Part shown: positions 11,656 to 22,229 of the stretch, in pieces | Layout: every line of letters starts with the position of its first letter | Numbering within the stretch: the first letter of the stretch is position 1 | Source of the DNA: Chrysemys picta bellii | Lineage: Eukaryota; Chordata; Testudines; Emydidae | Reading direction: 5' to 3' | NCBI RefSeq assembly: GCF_011386835.1 | Contig: NW_027052982.1 | Location: 16,001-80,000 of the forward strand | DNA length: 64,000 nucleotides | Notes under the pieces: model-generated | Seen by the model: the letters and a program-made list of their open reading frames with translations, nothing else | What the model was told of the DNA's origin: nothing | Databases searched by the model: none | Program-made: the position numbers and the translations under genes

Positions 11656-11901
11656 TAGTAGTAGTGGCACACAGTTCTCTGACATGCAGGTTTATAACAT
11701 TGTAGTTAATATACACTTTAGAGCATAGCAATTTTAAAGCTCTGCCTGTTCAGACCAACTGAGCTGAAAATTGTGATCTATAGTATTCAAAACTATTAAG
11801 ATGTGGGCTGAAATAAAATCAGCCTGAATTGCTCAACAATATCAATGGAATCAGCATTGCGCTGCTCTATATTGTAAAACGTTACAGTGAAATCTTGCAA
11901 G

Positions 11902-11961
11902 TATTCCATAGCACGCCGCCTTGCCCACGTGTATTCCATAGCACGCCGCCTTGCCCACGTG
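11902..11961. repeat. 30 bp minisatellite, 2 units (copy 1)
   Basis: Two tandem units of a 30 bp sequence starting TATTCCATAGCACGCCGCC. The homologous locus in copy 2 (47338-47547) has seven units. Confidence 0.92.
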
Positions 11962-12950
11962 GTAACTAAGCAGAACATCTTCCTGTTTCAATGTTCTTAA
12001 CTTGTATCCCAGAGCTCCTAAAAGTTGGGGTTTTTTTGTTTTTTTTTTTCAAACACTGAATACTGCTAAGTTATGAGTTTTAACAGTTTTTTTTCTTTTA
12101 AACCACAGCACTGAATGTTATTCTAAAATTTTGTTCCAAATTTTCTTAAACTCCCAGTTTACCTCCAGCTGATGTTCATTGTGAAAAGTATTGCAGGTCT
12201 AATAATAATATTTGGCACTTTTGTAATTCACTGTCCAACCTGTGTTTTGTGCTCTCCTCTGGTGGATTTTTAAAGGATAACTGTATAGCTACCAGCTAAG
12301 GGAGTTAGATCTTGAACTCAAGTAGTAGAAGCTCATGCTTTTAAGTCTGGATGGCTCAGGTTCAATCTTTGGTGACTAGCTATGATGGAGGTTGCTACAC
12401 TTATAATCCCTTTAATCAGAGGTTCTGAATATGCTTTGTTGTAGGCAGAGCTAGCCTATAGTTAAGCAACCGAAAATTTAGAATGGGAAGTGTTGAAATG
12501 TTGGGAAGCCTTATAATTTTGCCAATCTGGCAAGGATGGATGGGGGCGGGGAGAGTGGGAGAGTGAGACAGGACAAGGAATCCAGAGCGGTAGTGGGGGG
12601 CAGTTGAAATCAGATGAGGAGCTGGGGTGGGTTAGACCGCAATAGGATAGACATAGACTGGAGGGGATGGGGAAGAAGGGTCTTTGACTACTAGAGACCA
12701 CTCCATTCAGGAGCCTGGAATAGACCCAGGATTCCTGAGTTTCACAGTTCCTCTTCTGTCAGCAGATATCTGTGAAACCCACTGGCAAAAAAAGTGTCTC
12801 ATCCCCCTATAGAGCTGTTCTATCACATATAGGATGACAACCTACTGCCTCTGCCATCACTTACTCCATTAACTCAAGTGGCAGAAGTCTATGCAGTGGA
12901 TCTAAAGGTTCATCGGCAGGGTTGGAGCCATGCGAGTTTCACGATGATTC
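11962..12950. other. No gene recognised
   Basis: A/T-rich sequence shared with copy 2 (47548-48555). A GGTTCAATC near 12359 resembles a pol III B box, with a weak A-box-like AGTAGTAGAAGC upstream. This could be a tRNA-derived SINE relic, but no cloverleaf is evident. Confidence 0.35.
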
Positions 12951-14440
12951 CACATGCCAGAATTTCTGGGGCAGTTCAGTTTTGATTTTTACAAAAAAAC
13001 CTGGGGAAATGCATACAGAAATAGGGTGACCAGATGCCTAAATAGGGGAATCTCAAGTAGGAGTAGAGAGGTTATTTTATCTCTGTATTTGGCACTGGTG
13101 CAACCACTGCTGGAATACTGTGTCCAGTTCTGGTGTGCACAATTTAAGCAGGATATTGATAAATTGGAGAGTGTTCAGAGAAGAGTCACAAGACTGATTT
13201 AAAGGATTATAAAACATGCCTTATAGTGATCGACTCAAGGACCTCAATCTATTTAGCTTAACAAAAAGAAGGTTAAGAAGGGACTTGGTTATAGACTGTA
13301 AGTATCTACATGGGGAACAAAGAGTTGTTAATGGGCACTTCAGTCTAGCAGAGAAAGGTAGAGCATGAGCCAACGATTGGAAGTTGCCCTGAAGAGACTC
13401 CAATGTCCAGCTCCTGCTCCCTCTGCAAAGGGGACCTGAGGCACCATTACACAAAGAGACAGAGGGTGAAAAATCAGCCACGTCTCACTCAATCCGTGAC
13501 ACACCCAACAGCGGGGTCAGATTCCCAGTGGTTTAATTCCCTTGCCTTCAGGGGAGTGAGGCCTCCGGGGAACGCGACCCATACAAGACGGAAAAGACTA
13601 ATCCCAACTATACATATAAATGATGGGGTCTGAATTAGCTGTTACCACTCAAGAAAGAGATCTTGGAGTCATAGTGGATAGTTCTCTGAAAACATCCACT
13701 CAATGTGCAGCGGCAGTCAAAAAAGCTAACAATGTTGGGAATCATTAGGGAAAGGATAGATAATGACAGAAAATATCATATTCCCCTATATAAATCCATG
13801 ATACAACCCCATCTTGAATACTGCATGTAGATGTGGTCGCCCCACCTCAAAAAAGATCTATTGGAATTGGAAAAGGTTCAGAAAAGGGCAAAAAAAAAAT
13901 CATTCAGGTTATGGAACAGCTTCTATATGAGGAGACATTAATAGGACTGGGACTTTTCAGCTTGGAAAGAGACAACTACGGGGGATATGATAGAGATCTA
14001 TAAAATCATGATTGATGTGGAAAAAGTAAATAAGGAAGTGTTATTTACTCCTTCTCATAACACAAGAACTAGTGGTTATGAAATGAAATGAATAGGCAGC
14101 GGGTTGAAAACAAACAAAAAGAAGTATTTTTTCACACAATGCACAGTCAACCTGTGAAACTCTTTGCCAGAGGATGATGTGAAGTCCAAGACTAGAACAG
14201 GGTTCAAACAAGAACTAGATATATTCATGGAGGATAGGTCCATCAATGGCTATTAGCCAGAAGGGACAGGGATGGTGTCCCTAGCCTCTGTTTGCCAGAA
14301 GCTGGGAATGAGCGACAGGGAGAGGATCACTTGATGATTACTTGTTCTGTTCCTTTCCTCTGGGACACTTGGCATTGGCCACTGTCGCAAGACAGGATAC
14401 TGGGCTAGCTGGACCTTTGATCTGACCCAGTCTGGCCGTT
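12950..14440 (+). mobile_element. CR1 LINE RT C-terminal fragments, copy 1
   Basis: Contains SREVILSLYLALVQPLLEYC and FWCAQFKQDIDKLESVQRR (13060-13195), the thumb region of CR1 RT. Further on, sequence from 13630 reads SSLKTSTQCAAAVKKANN-like residues, then the 3' UTR with DNA motifs such as GGCCGTTCTTATGT (14431). Against copy 2 about 830 bp is missing at about 13408, where copy 2 has 48985-49815. Confidence 0.82.
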
Positions 14441-14597
14441 CTTATGTCCAGGCTAGTTTTAAAAGTCTGAAATAACGAGACTTCCCCGCTATCCTATAGC
14501 CCCCACCGCATCTCCCCAGGCATTTTTCCTGCTGCTCAGGGTAAATCGTCCTTTTCTGAATTTCACCCCAGTCCTCCTAGTTATACCCTCCGTGCTC

Positions 14598-14890
14598 CAT
14601 CCTAAATCATTATTGTTGTTTGTATTCCTGCAGCACTAGGAGCCTGCCCCACTGCGCTAGGTGCTGTACAAACAGAACAAAAAGACGGTTATTCCCCACA
14701 GCGTTTATCATCTCAGTATAAGGCAAGAGACCACAGACAGATGGAGACGGGCAGCTGGGGAGTACAGGGAAATGATCAGACAATACTGGTCGGCGTGGCA
14801 GGCCGTGGTATCAGTGCACCAGCAGCTTGGCGGTTCTCACTTGTTTTCTGCAGGCATCATGGCACGGGAGAGTTCTGAGGGTGGATAATG
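14598..14890 (+). repeat. Turtle-type SINE fragment, copy 1
   Basis: The motif CTGCGCTAGGTGCTGTACAA followed by ACAGAACAAAAAGAC is typical of an abundant sauropsid SINE related to the element at 15480. The body is diverged. No coding potential is supported. Bases 14891-15479 show no feature I recognise. Confidence 0.5.
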
Positions 14891-15479
14891 AGTTCGTTTT
14901 GCAGGTGTTTATGGGGAGCTCCTCCCAAGAGGGAGGGGCCTCACGTATTTAGAACCCCTTAGGTTCCTTCACTGTCCCGCCAACGGAGAGAGACACGGTG
15001 CAGATTTTAAAGGGTTCAGCCTCCACCACCAGGGCCAGATATTCAAAGGTGCTCAGCACCCGACATGCCGACGGCCTGTGAAACCCTGGCCCTGGGTCAT
15101 TTGCTTAGCTAAGGCCTGCCTGGTTCGCTCTCAGTCTCTGCGTCTGTGAGACATTCCTCCTCCCAGTTCACAAAGCTGGACAGGAAACTTCATGATCCTT
15201 TTTGACCAATCCCAGCACTGAAACGAGCAAGGCTAGACAGCGCATAAAGTTTTTACTAGGCCAAGCCAGTGCAGACTAAATGAGGCCAGAGCTCCCAAAC
15301 TGCCCTGGCCTTGCTGAGCTAACACCTATTCCCCATGGCCCAGCCAAATAGCTCCAAATCCTGGCATTTATTTTAAATAAGCCTCAGAAATGTCACTAAT
15401 AACCACATGAAGGGACCCAACCGGTCATGCTGTTAAGCACTCCAGAGTCAGATGCTGCTGGTTTTCTTACAGTTCTAGG

Positions 15480-15786
15480 TAACGTTTGGGGTGGCTGCCT
15501 ATTATTAATCTTACAGTAGCACCTAGAGGCCGTGACAGAGATTGGGCCCCACCATGCAAGGAGCTGTACAAACACATAGCAAGAGACAATCCCAGGTCTG
15601 AAGAGTTTACAGTCTAAATGGGACATAAAGGAAGGATCATTATCCCCATTTTACAGTTGGGGAACGAAAGCACAGAAAGACAATATGAGCTGCTCAAGGT
15701 CACGCAGTGGGTTTGGAGCAGATTTGGGAACTGACCCTAGATCTCCTGAGTCCCTACCCAGGGCACTAACCACAGGCATGTCCTTC
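15480..15786 (+). repeat. CORE-SINE / MIR-type element, copy 1
   Basis: Contains the conserved series TTATCCCCATTTTACAG, then AAGGTCACGCAGTGGG and GACCCTAGATCTCCTGAGT, which is the MIR-like core and tail. A hAT MITE is inserted at its right end. Confidence 0.75.
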
Positions 15787-15794
15787 TCCTAGAC

Positions 15795-16131
15795 CAATGG
15801 TGGGCAACCTGTGGCCCATCAGGGTAACCCGCTGGCAGGCCGCGAGACAGTGTTGGCATTGACCATCCACAGGCACAGCCACCCGCAGCTTCCAGTGGCT
15901 GCAGTTCTGCATTCCCGGCCAATGGGAGCCGCGGGAAGCAGCCCAGGCCGCAGGGATGTGCTGGCCGCCACTTCCCGCAGCTCCCATTGGCCAGGAATGG
16001 TGAACCACGACCACTGGGCGCTGCGGGCAGCCGTGCCTGTGGACGGTCAATGCAAAATTGTCTCACGACCCACCACTGGATTACCCTGACGAGCTGTGTG
16101 CGGCCCGCGGGCTGCAGGTTGCCCACCACAG
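15795..16131. mobile_element. hAT MITE with 8 bp TSD, copy 1
   Basis: Ends are CAATGGTGGGCAACCTG and CAGGTTGCCCACCACAG, a near-perfect inverted pair. They are flanked by TCCTAGAC at 15787-15794 and 16132-16139. The same element and target duplication occur in copy 2 (52200-52536), so the insertion predates the duplication. The 201-codon minus frame over it (15737-16342) is not a gene. Confidence 0.92.
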
Positions 16132-16139
16132 TCCTAGAC

Positions 16140-17170
16140 TGATACCAGACACCTCTGTATCCTTGGGGAACCAGGGTGCAGTATCCAGCCTGACTCATGA
16201 AAGACCCCCGCCTCCCCCCCATCCTCTGCATAAACCAAAACCCATCAGAGGACAAAACTTGCAGAGAGCAGTGAAGGGCGCTGGCAGACACACCTAGACC
16301 CCTCCTGACAAGGGTGATAAGATGAAGACCTCTCCATTGCATTCAGAATGGAGAGCAGAGACAACTCCCCTCGCCTCATCTGCATGGAAGATGGGACAGG
16401 AAGACATCTCAGTTTACATACAGAATGGAGAGCAGAGAACCACACTGAATTCTGGGACCAGAAAAAGCAGGGAAGCACTGCATCCTGGGAATCTCTGCTC
16501 CAGATGCTAATGAACCTATGTCTGCACACACCCAGCTCAGCAATTATCAGACCAATTCTAGTAATGAATCCTTAATTGATATCCAAATACTGAAGCAGCC
16601 TAGTTGCATTGTGAGCTCCCTGGAAGAAAACACCCCCCATAGCCAAGAGGGATCAGCTCCTATTGTCTAGCCTAAAGAAAACTCATGAGTCATCAGTTTA
16701 CCTAAACAAATCTAGTGTTCTCCCTTCAACCATTGTCATTTCTCTACAAAAATCCCTACTCACCCTCTAGTCAGGGTTCTGATGCTTAGATCCAAACTAT
16801 GCATCAGTTCCACTGGAACTCCATCTTCTCCTGACTGATCGTGCTGGGGGCTCTGCCTGTCTCCAGCATTCAGGACCCTCAGCTACCACCATCATCTGGG
16901 AACCCCGACCAGTTCAAGCCTCATGGAGTGGGTGAGATCCCCCCTCTTTCTCTCTCTCGGTTTTCCTTTTTACCTTAGGTATTAACCTTTAATCATGTAT
17001 GTTATGTTGGTTTAGCTCTCCTTGTGTAGTTATTACTATTATTCAATAAATAACTTTTATGGTTAAGTTGGTTGCTTCCCTCTCTCTTGCTGAACTTTAC
17101 TCGTTTGTGTTTTTAGCTTCCCTCATTCACTCTACAGCAACGCTTCTTTTACCTAAGCTAAAGATCCCTG
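16140..17170 (+). mobile_element. LTR of an endogenous retrovirus (family A), copy 1
   Basis: Begins TGATACCAGACACC. The same sequence directly follows a polypurine tract in the retrovirus at 43072, which fixes the LTR start. AATAAA lies at 17045. It is broken at 17171 by another LTR and seems to resume at 18378. No gag-pol-env follows, so it is a solo or truncated LTR. The inner frames have no motif support. Confidence 0.8.
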
Positions 17171-18372
17171 TGTGACGTTGTGCAGTCTATATGGTTTTAT
17201 AAAAATATGATAATAAGTGAATATAATGTAACTGGGATAGTTTTATAATGATTTGATAATAAGTGAATATAATGCAAGTGGGATATACTTCGTGCAAAAG
17301 GTCTCTTGTAAGGTATCATTACAAAGCTCATAATCTACTGAGTGTGATCATCCTATTTGTAGAAATGTACCACTCTTGTATCTAAAACTAGAAATATAAA
17401 ACATAACTCTGAGGGACTATTGTAATTATGTAAAGTATGGGCCATTAAGGATGGTTTTGAATCTTGACGACTCCCATTAACAAGGACCATTGTCTGCAGA
17501 TGGCTGTGTTTACCTGTTAGTCTTCCTGTATATGTGTGTGCTGGGAAGTGGGCAATGAAGTCTTGCAGTGACATGTGATCATGTCACCTGAACTGGAATC
17601 CATCTTTAACCTGGTGCTTTTCCAGTGAGGGGGCGTGGAAACCCAGAGGGACAAAGGGTTCCCGCCTTATGCAAAAGATATATAAAGGGGTGGAAGAGAA
17701 CAGAGGGGAGATGAGCCATCATGAAGAATCCCCTAGCTATCACCTGAGCTGCAACAAGAGCTGTACCAGGAGAAAGAATTGTGCCCAGGCCTGGAAGAAG
17801 TCCAGTCTGAGAAAAAGCTTACTGAAGCATCTCTGAGGGTGAGATTATCTGTATTCAGTTTGATTAGACATAGATTTGCACATTTTATTTTATTTTGCTT
17901 GGTGACTTACTTTGTTCTGTCTGTTACTACTTGGAACCGCTTAAATCCTATTTTCTGTATTTAATAAAATCACTTTTTATTTAGTAATTAACTCAGAGTA
18001 TGTATTAATACCTGGGGGAGCAAACAACTGTGCAGATCTCTCTATCAGTGTTATAGAGGGCGAACAATTTATGAGTTTGCCCTGCATAAGCCTTATGCAG
18101 GGTAAAAGGGATTTATCTGGGTTTAGACCCCATTGGGAGTTGGGCATCTGAGTGCTAAAGACAAGCACACTTCTGTGAGCTGTTTTCAGGTAAACTTGCA
18201 GCTCTGGGACAAGTGATTCAGACCCTGGGTCTGTGTTGGAGCAGACGGGAGTGTCTGGCTCAGCAAGACAGGGTGCTGGAGTCCTGAGCTGGCAGGGAAA
18301 AGAGGAGCAGGGGTAGTCTTGGTATATTAGGTGGCCGCTCCCAAGGGGGTTTCTGTGATCCAACCCGTCACA
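17171..18372 (+). mobile_element. Solo LTR (family B) nested in LTR A, copy 1
   Basis: TGTGACGTTG to CCCGTCACA with perfect 5 bp duplication CCCTG (17166-17170 and 18373-18377). A TATATAAAG box at about 17680 and AATAAA at 17963 give plus orientation. A short internal duplication at 17210-17280 (GATAATAAGTGAATATAATG twice) is absent from copy 2, explaining its shorter length there. Confidence 0.92.
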
Positions 18373-19872
18373 CCCTGCAATGCCCAAAATACTGTGGGGT
18401 TTGCTCATCAAGTAGGTTACTGCCAGTGCAATTGTGTTGTGAGATTGGGGATAGGGACGTGCTGAATCTGGGACACATAAGGGTAACAGCTCGAAAGTGC
18501 TGCTTGACCCAGTCCATGGAGTCCAGAGACATATAAGGGGTCAGTTTGACAGTGCTGATTGACCCGGTCTGCTCAGACTTGCTCTGTTAATGTATGTGTG
18601 GTGTGGGTGTGTTCATCCGGTTCTGGGGCTGGAGAAACCCAGCCCTGGGGAACCTAGGTCCTGCAGTATAGCTCCATTGGGAGGGGACTTGCAGAAGGGA
18701 GAAGTAGAGCTCCATATAAAAACACAAATGACACAAACAGTACACTGATAGAATTACAGAATCCCCTTCCCCAGAAGAGTAACCCGAATAAATGAGCATA
18801 CCCCAAAGTAATGGGCACATCTGGTAACAAGACCCAATCCACCCAGTCCTAATTGCAATCCATTCATAGTCAGCCATGTCAAGCAATGATCCCCAGCCCT
18901 ACATCTCCAGGGGACTGTGTATGGACATGCACTGCTGTCCTCTGTTGAACAAAGCACATCAGACCAGATTAAGTATCTATTAGATTTTATTGTTTTCCTC
19001 TGAATAGCGGAGGAGCTGCTCCTTTCCCTCCTCAAGGGCTGCATTTCTGGAGCTCAGGGTCATGGGCCCCATTTCCAACTGCCACAGGTAAGTGGGTGGC
19101 TAACGAGTGTGATGCGGCCTGTGTATCCATCCATGGAGCATTATGAATGGATCTGCAGAGCAGTGGGTTCGAGAGGAACTTGATTAATGGCACGAAAATG
19201 CCAAACAGTCTAAAACCAATAAAACTGATAAACCCTGGGATGAAATGTAGCAAAAGTCATTCCTATCCGCTCTGGGTTTCTGTCGGGATATTCAGAGGAC
19301 CAGAAAATGTAAGTGGGTGATTTAAATTATCTGCAGTTAATTTAACTCCATAGTTAATCCATGGACCACAAATCTTCAATTACTGGAAGAAACTCTTCCA
19401 CTCAAGAGAGAAAGGCGAATGACGCGGGTGGAACTGAGACTGGATTGATTATAGCCTGAGCAGGCGTATGTGTGACTTGGGTTTGAGGGCAACGGTCCTG
19501 AGGTTCGTTCTCATCATAAAAAATACCAGGCAGTTCGGCAAGATGATCTGTCCCCTGCGCAGGTCTAGAGTCGCCAAGGGTGCTGCAGAGCCGAGCAGAG
19601 CAGGATGCAGCAGCAGAGCTCAGCGGAGAGGGGCAGAGCAGAGGGCAGTTGCACGTCAGAACTGAGAGTTGTGTGTTCAAGCCCATCACCCTCCAGGTGC
19701 ATTGTTTGGACTGGATTAGCAGGGGTGTGGCAGGCCCCGGAGGATGGGTGATGCCTTGACACAGAGCTATGTTGATGGTGCCCGCTGGATGCTAGGGAGA
19801 TGGTGGAATTTGTGGGCCCCTTCTGTTAGTGGGCATGCTGGCAGGGTAGGATTCGATAGTATGGAAAACGGA
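18373..19872. other. LTR remainder, short minisatellite and unassigned sequence, copy 1
   Basis: Bases 18378-18480 probably continue LTR A. Bases 18470-18570 hold about two units of a 55-60 bp repeat (…AAAGTGCTGCTTGACC… and CATATAAGGGGTCAG); copy 2 has an extra unit. From 18600 to the left end of the virus-like element I see no supported gene. Confidence 0.4.
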
Positions 19873-20886
19873 AGTAGTATAAGGACCCTACCGTAAATCA
19901 AACCGTAACACCTCCCCTTGGCCCCTTAAACCCCATCCCTTGACCCCTTAAGCCGCGACTACCTGTCACCTGAAGTCCCACCCATGGGGGGGTATTACTT
20001 CTGGGTTCATGGCGGACAAATGACCGGAAGCAAAGTGTGTTATGTGACCTCTAAGAACTCCTCCCACTTCCCTCTACCAATCAGGAGGGGTTTCAGCCAC
20101 ATAGGACTGCCCCAAGAGCAGATTTGACCAATCGGGGGTGTCCCGGGGCAGGGTGACCCATCCGGAAGTGGATAATGTGACCTCTCTAAGAAGTCCTCCC
20201 ATCGCCCTCTACCAATCGTGATGGGTTTCGGTCGCATAGGACCGCCCCGAGAGCAGATTTGACCAATCGGGGGTGTTCCAGGGCGGGGTGACCCGCCCAG
20301 AAGAGGGTCGTGTGACCCCTTTAAAAACTCCTCCCAGCGCCCTCCGCCAATCAGAGTGCAGCACCATCACCCCATAAGTCCCAGCGCTGGGGCAGAAGAG
20401 GCCATCTTTTACCAAGAACGCGTGCTTTAGAAATCGTGGAAACATGGAGTCCTTCACCACCCCCGTCAGAACTTCAGACTTTATTTTAGCCCCGAGGGCC
20501 TTTGACCATCCGCGGAGAAAGTGCTACATCAGCGACAGTTCCGAGGAGGAGGAGGGAGCGACCGAGGGGAGCCCTTTGGCCCAGCCGTTGATGGATACGC
20601 CGGAACCCGAAACCCAACTGCTTGTGAGACACTCCGATGAGCGTGGTGGCCTCTTGTCGTCCATCCCCCTGGAGGAGGAAGGTGAACACAGCTCAGGGGA
20701 ATCACCAGAGGACAAGGTGAATGGAAAAGACGTCGCTCAGGTAAATGAATGATTAAGAAGTGACAGTTGATGATGGGGTGTAATGGGGTTAGGAACCAGC
20801 GGGTTGTGTAAATCTAAAAACAAGCAGTGGGGTGCTTACTTTCTTTTCTGAAAATCTCTCAACAGCTCGACGATGCCTTTCTAGAG
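19873..20886 (+). repeat. Left terminal inverted repeat, element 1
   Basis: About 1014 bp. It matches the reverse complement of 26446-27980. Homology includes the outer leader, the 135 bp promoter modules, all of exon 1, the intron, and the first 21 bases of exon 2, and stops at CTAGAG. Differences in length are mainly module number (3 here, 7 at the right). Confidence 0.88.
20050..20360 (+). promoter_or_regulatory. Tandem CCAAT-rich promoter modules, left TIR
   Basis: Three modules of about 135 bp start near 20058, 20193 and 20329. Each has an ACTCCTCCC box, a CCAATC box just after it, and most have a second GACCAATCGGGGG box. The module nearest the gene has TTTAAAA at 20320, about 120 bp upstream of the ATG, a likely TATA element. 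By design it resembles a viral enhancer-promoter array. Confidence 0.65.
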
Positions 20887-21012
20887 GCCTTTGAGAACTT
20901 ACACATCGGTAGCCCCGTGGGAGTAAATAGACATAAGCAAAAACAGCTGATGCATGATATGAGACACAGATATCAAGACGAAAATCTGGAAAAGGACAAA
21001 ATGGAAGAATGA
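20444..21012 (+). CDS. TIR gene A, spliced acidic early-type protein (copy 1)
   Basis: Exon 1 is 20444-20740 (99 codons) and ends at CTCAG|GTAAAT. Exon 2 is 20866-21012, after a TTCTTTTCTG tract and AACAG. Both junctions are phase 0, giving 147 residues. Exon 1 has a hydrophobic-acidic segment YISDSSEEEEGA, like a SUMO-interacting or CK2 site, and is rich in Pro, Ser and Glu. Exon 2 (DDAFLEAFENLHIG, then HKQKQLMHDMRHRYQDENLE) is charged and probably helical. AATAAA lies 72 bases past the stop. The gene is unbroken in both element copies. I do not recognise a family; position in the terminal repeat and composition suggest an early regulatory protein, which is inference. Confidence 0.7.
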
Positions 21013-21083
21013 ACCAGCTCAGACTTCCTTATGGAGTCCATTTTTACAGGCGGCTGTAAAAGGTCGTGTTAAACCAGGCGATT

Positions 21084-21089
21084 AATAAA
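21084..21089 (+). terminator. Polyadenylation signal for gene A
   Basis: AATAAA in the sequence ATTAATAAAACG, 72 bases past the stop codon. The next minus-strand gene (ATPase) converges on this site. The same signal is present in copy 2 near 57515. Confidence 0.7.
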
Positions 21090-21388
21090 ACGTATTTATT
21101 TCAATGTGTCAATGTGAATGTGTCCCCTTTCATATTTGTGTTAGTAAAAGACGGTACCAGTAAAAGTCATGTCTAGGCAGCTCTGTTAAAGAAAATCTAT
21201 CACACCCCCAGGGAAGTTGGGAGCTTGAGCGCTATTTCTGAGATGGCCGCTGCTAAATCGTCAGAGGCCGAACATAGTCTAACCCTCCTTTGCTGCGGGG
21301 ACGACTTCATAAGTAATTTTAAAAGGACCAGGTTTCTCTTTACACAGCTAGACATGTTTTCGGTCAGCAAACCCAGCTGTTACAAAGT

Positions 21389-22032
21389 TCATCTCTTTTT
21401 ATACCCGGCTGTTGTTCTTTTCAAAGTATAAACCATCAGCCGGTCTGGAGGGAAAACACCAGTTCTTAGTCTATAAGCTTCTGGTGTGGAAGCATTTAAA
21501 TCCACCACCAGGTAGCCATAAGGTCTTTTGGTAGCATCCTCAAAAGCTTCTAGAAAGAATTCAGCTTTGCAGGGGTACATTTGCCGAGCGAGCGTAGCGA
21601 TTTGTAATTTATCCCTGGGGTTTTTGCGTTTAGGTTAATCGTGTGACTCTTTCCCCCCTGACAAAATACGTTTTGAACTATAAACATAATGCTCAGGTTT
21701 CTGTGATGCACATACTTGGTAAAAGCTTTCTCGATTTCACAAGCAGAGTTCATCAGATCGTCTCTGATAATCATATTTACTTGACTGGTAGGAAACAAAC
21801 GGTCATCGTCAAAAGCATCAGGCAGCCCCTCCACAAAATTGATAAAGGGATATTTACAGAGCAGTTCTTTATACAGAGGTTGCCAACAACTGTAACACCA
21901 CACAACATTCTCAAGCAGAACAGACAGTGTTTGTTTGGCATTATCCAACACATTTTTTATAAAGTAACTTTTCCCGCAGTTGCTAGGCCCCGCGAGAATT
22001 GCAGAAAAGGGGTGTTTCCACCTCATATCCAT
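21389..22032 (-). pseudogene. Viral packaging ATPase (A32/FtsK-HerA type), frameshifted
   Basis: The first frame (22032-21550) has a Walker A motif GPSNCGKS at about residues 16-23 and a Walker B-like NMIIRDDL near residue 87, then the sensor-type HHRNLSIMFIVQN. This matches the genome-packaging ATPase of Polintons and adintoviruses, which threads DNA into capsids. The C-terminal part (MYPCKAEFFLEAFEDATKRP to RLRTGVFPP, down to 21389) lies in the -1 frame. The change of frame falls in an A5-C4 run at about 21618-21625. Length across both frames is about 214 codons, near the family norm. The identical break in copy 2 means it predates the duplication. Confidence 0.85.
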
Positions 22033-22154
22033 TTTTAAAAGCCCTAGGGCAGGTTTTAAACCCTTCTTCTAGGACCCTCTTGTTGTAAACGACTTTCAAG
22101 TGAGTTTAGGACCCTGCAGTGGTGAGCAGCTGGGCGGGGCGTTGGGAATCCCAG

Positions 22155-22229
22155 TGGGGCCTGATTCTGGCAGTTAGGTGCCTAAACCATCAGTTAGGCA
22201 CTTAAGCCCTTTGGTGAATCTGGCCCCCA
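22155..22229. mobile_element. Short palindromic MITE replacing the PolB catalytic region
   Basis: A compact inverted repeat (GGGGCCTGATTCTGG at the left; GAATCTGGCCCC at the right) lies exactly where the polymerase frame stops after Exo II. The same arrangement is found at about 58600-58675 in copy 2. Confidence 0.5.

Noticed and set aside
15737..16342. 201-codon minus-strand frame (and 188-codon one at 52142-52708)
   Set aside because: It spans a hAT MITE and the start of an LTR; open only because these repeats lack stops in this frame.
21643..22038. 131-codon plus frame opposite the ATPase
   Set aside because: Antisense shadow of the ATPase; conserved only because the sense strand is.
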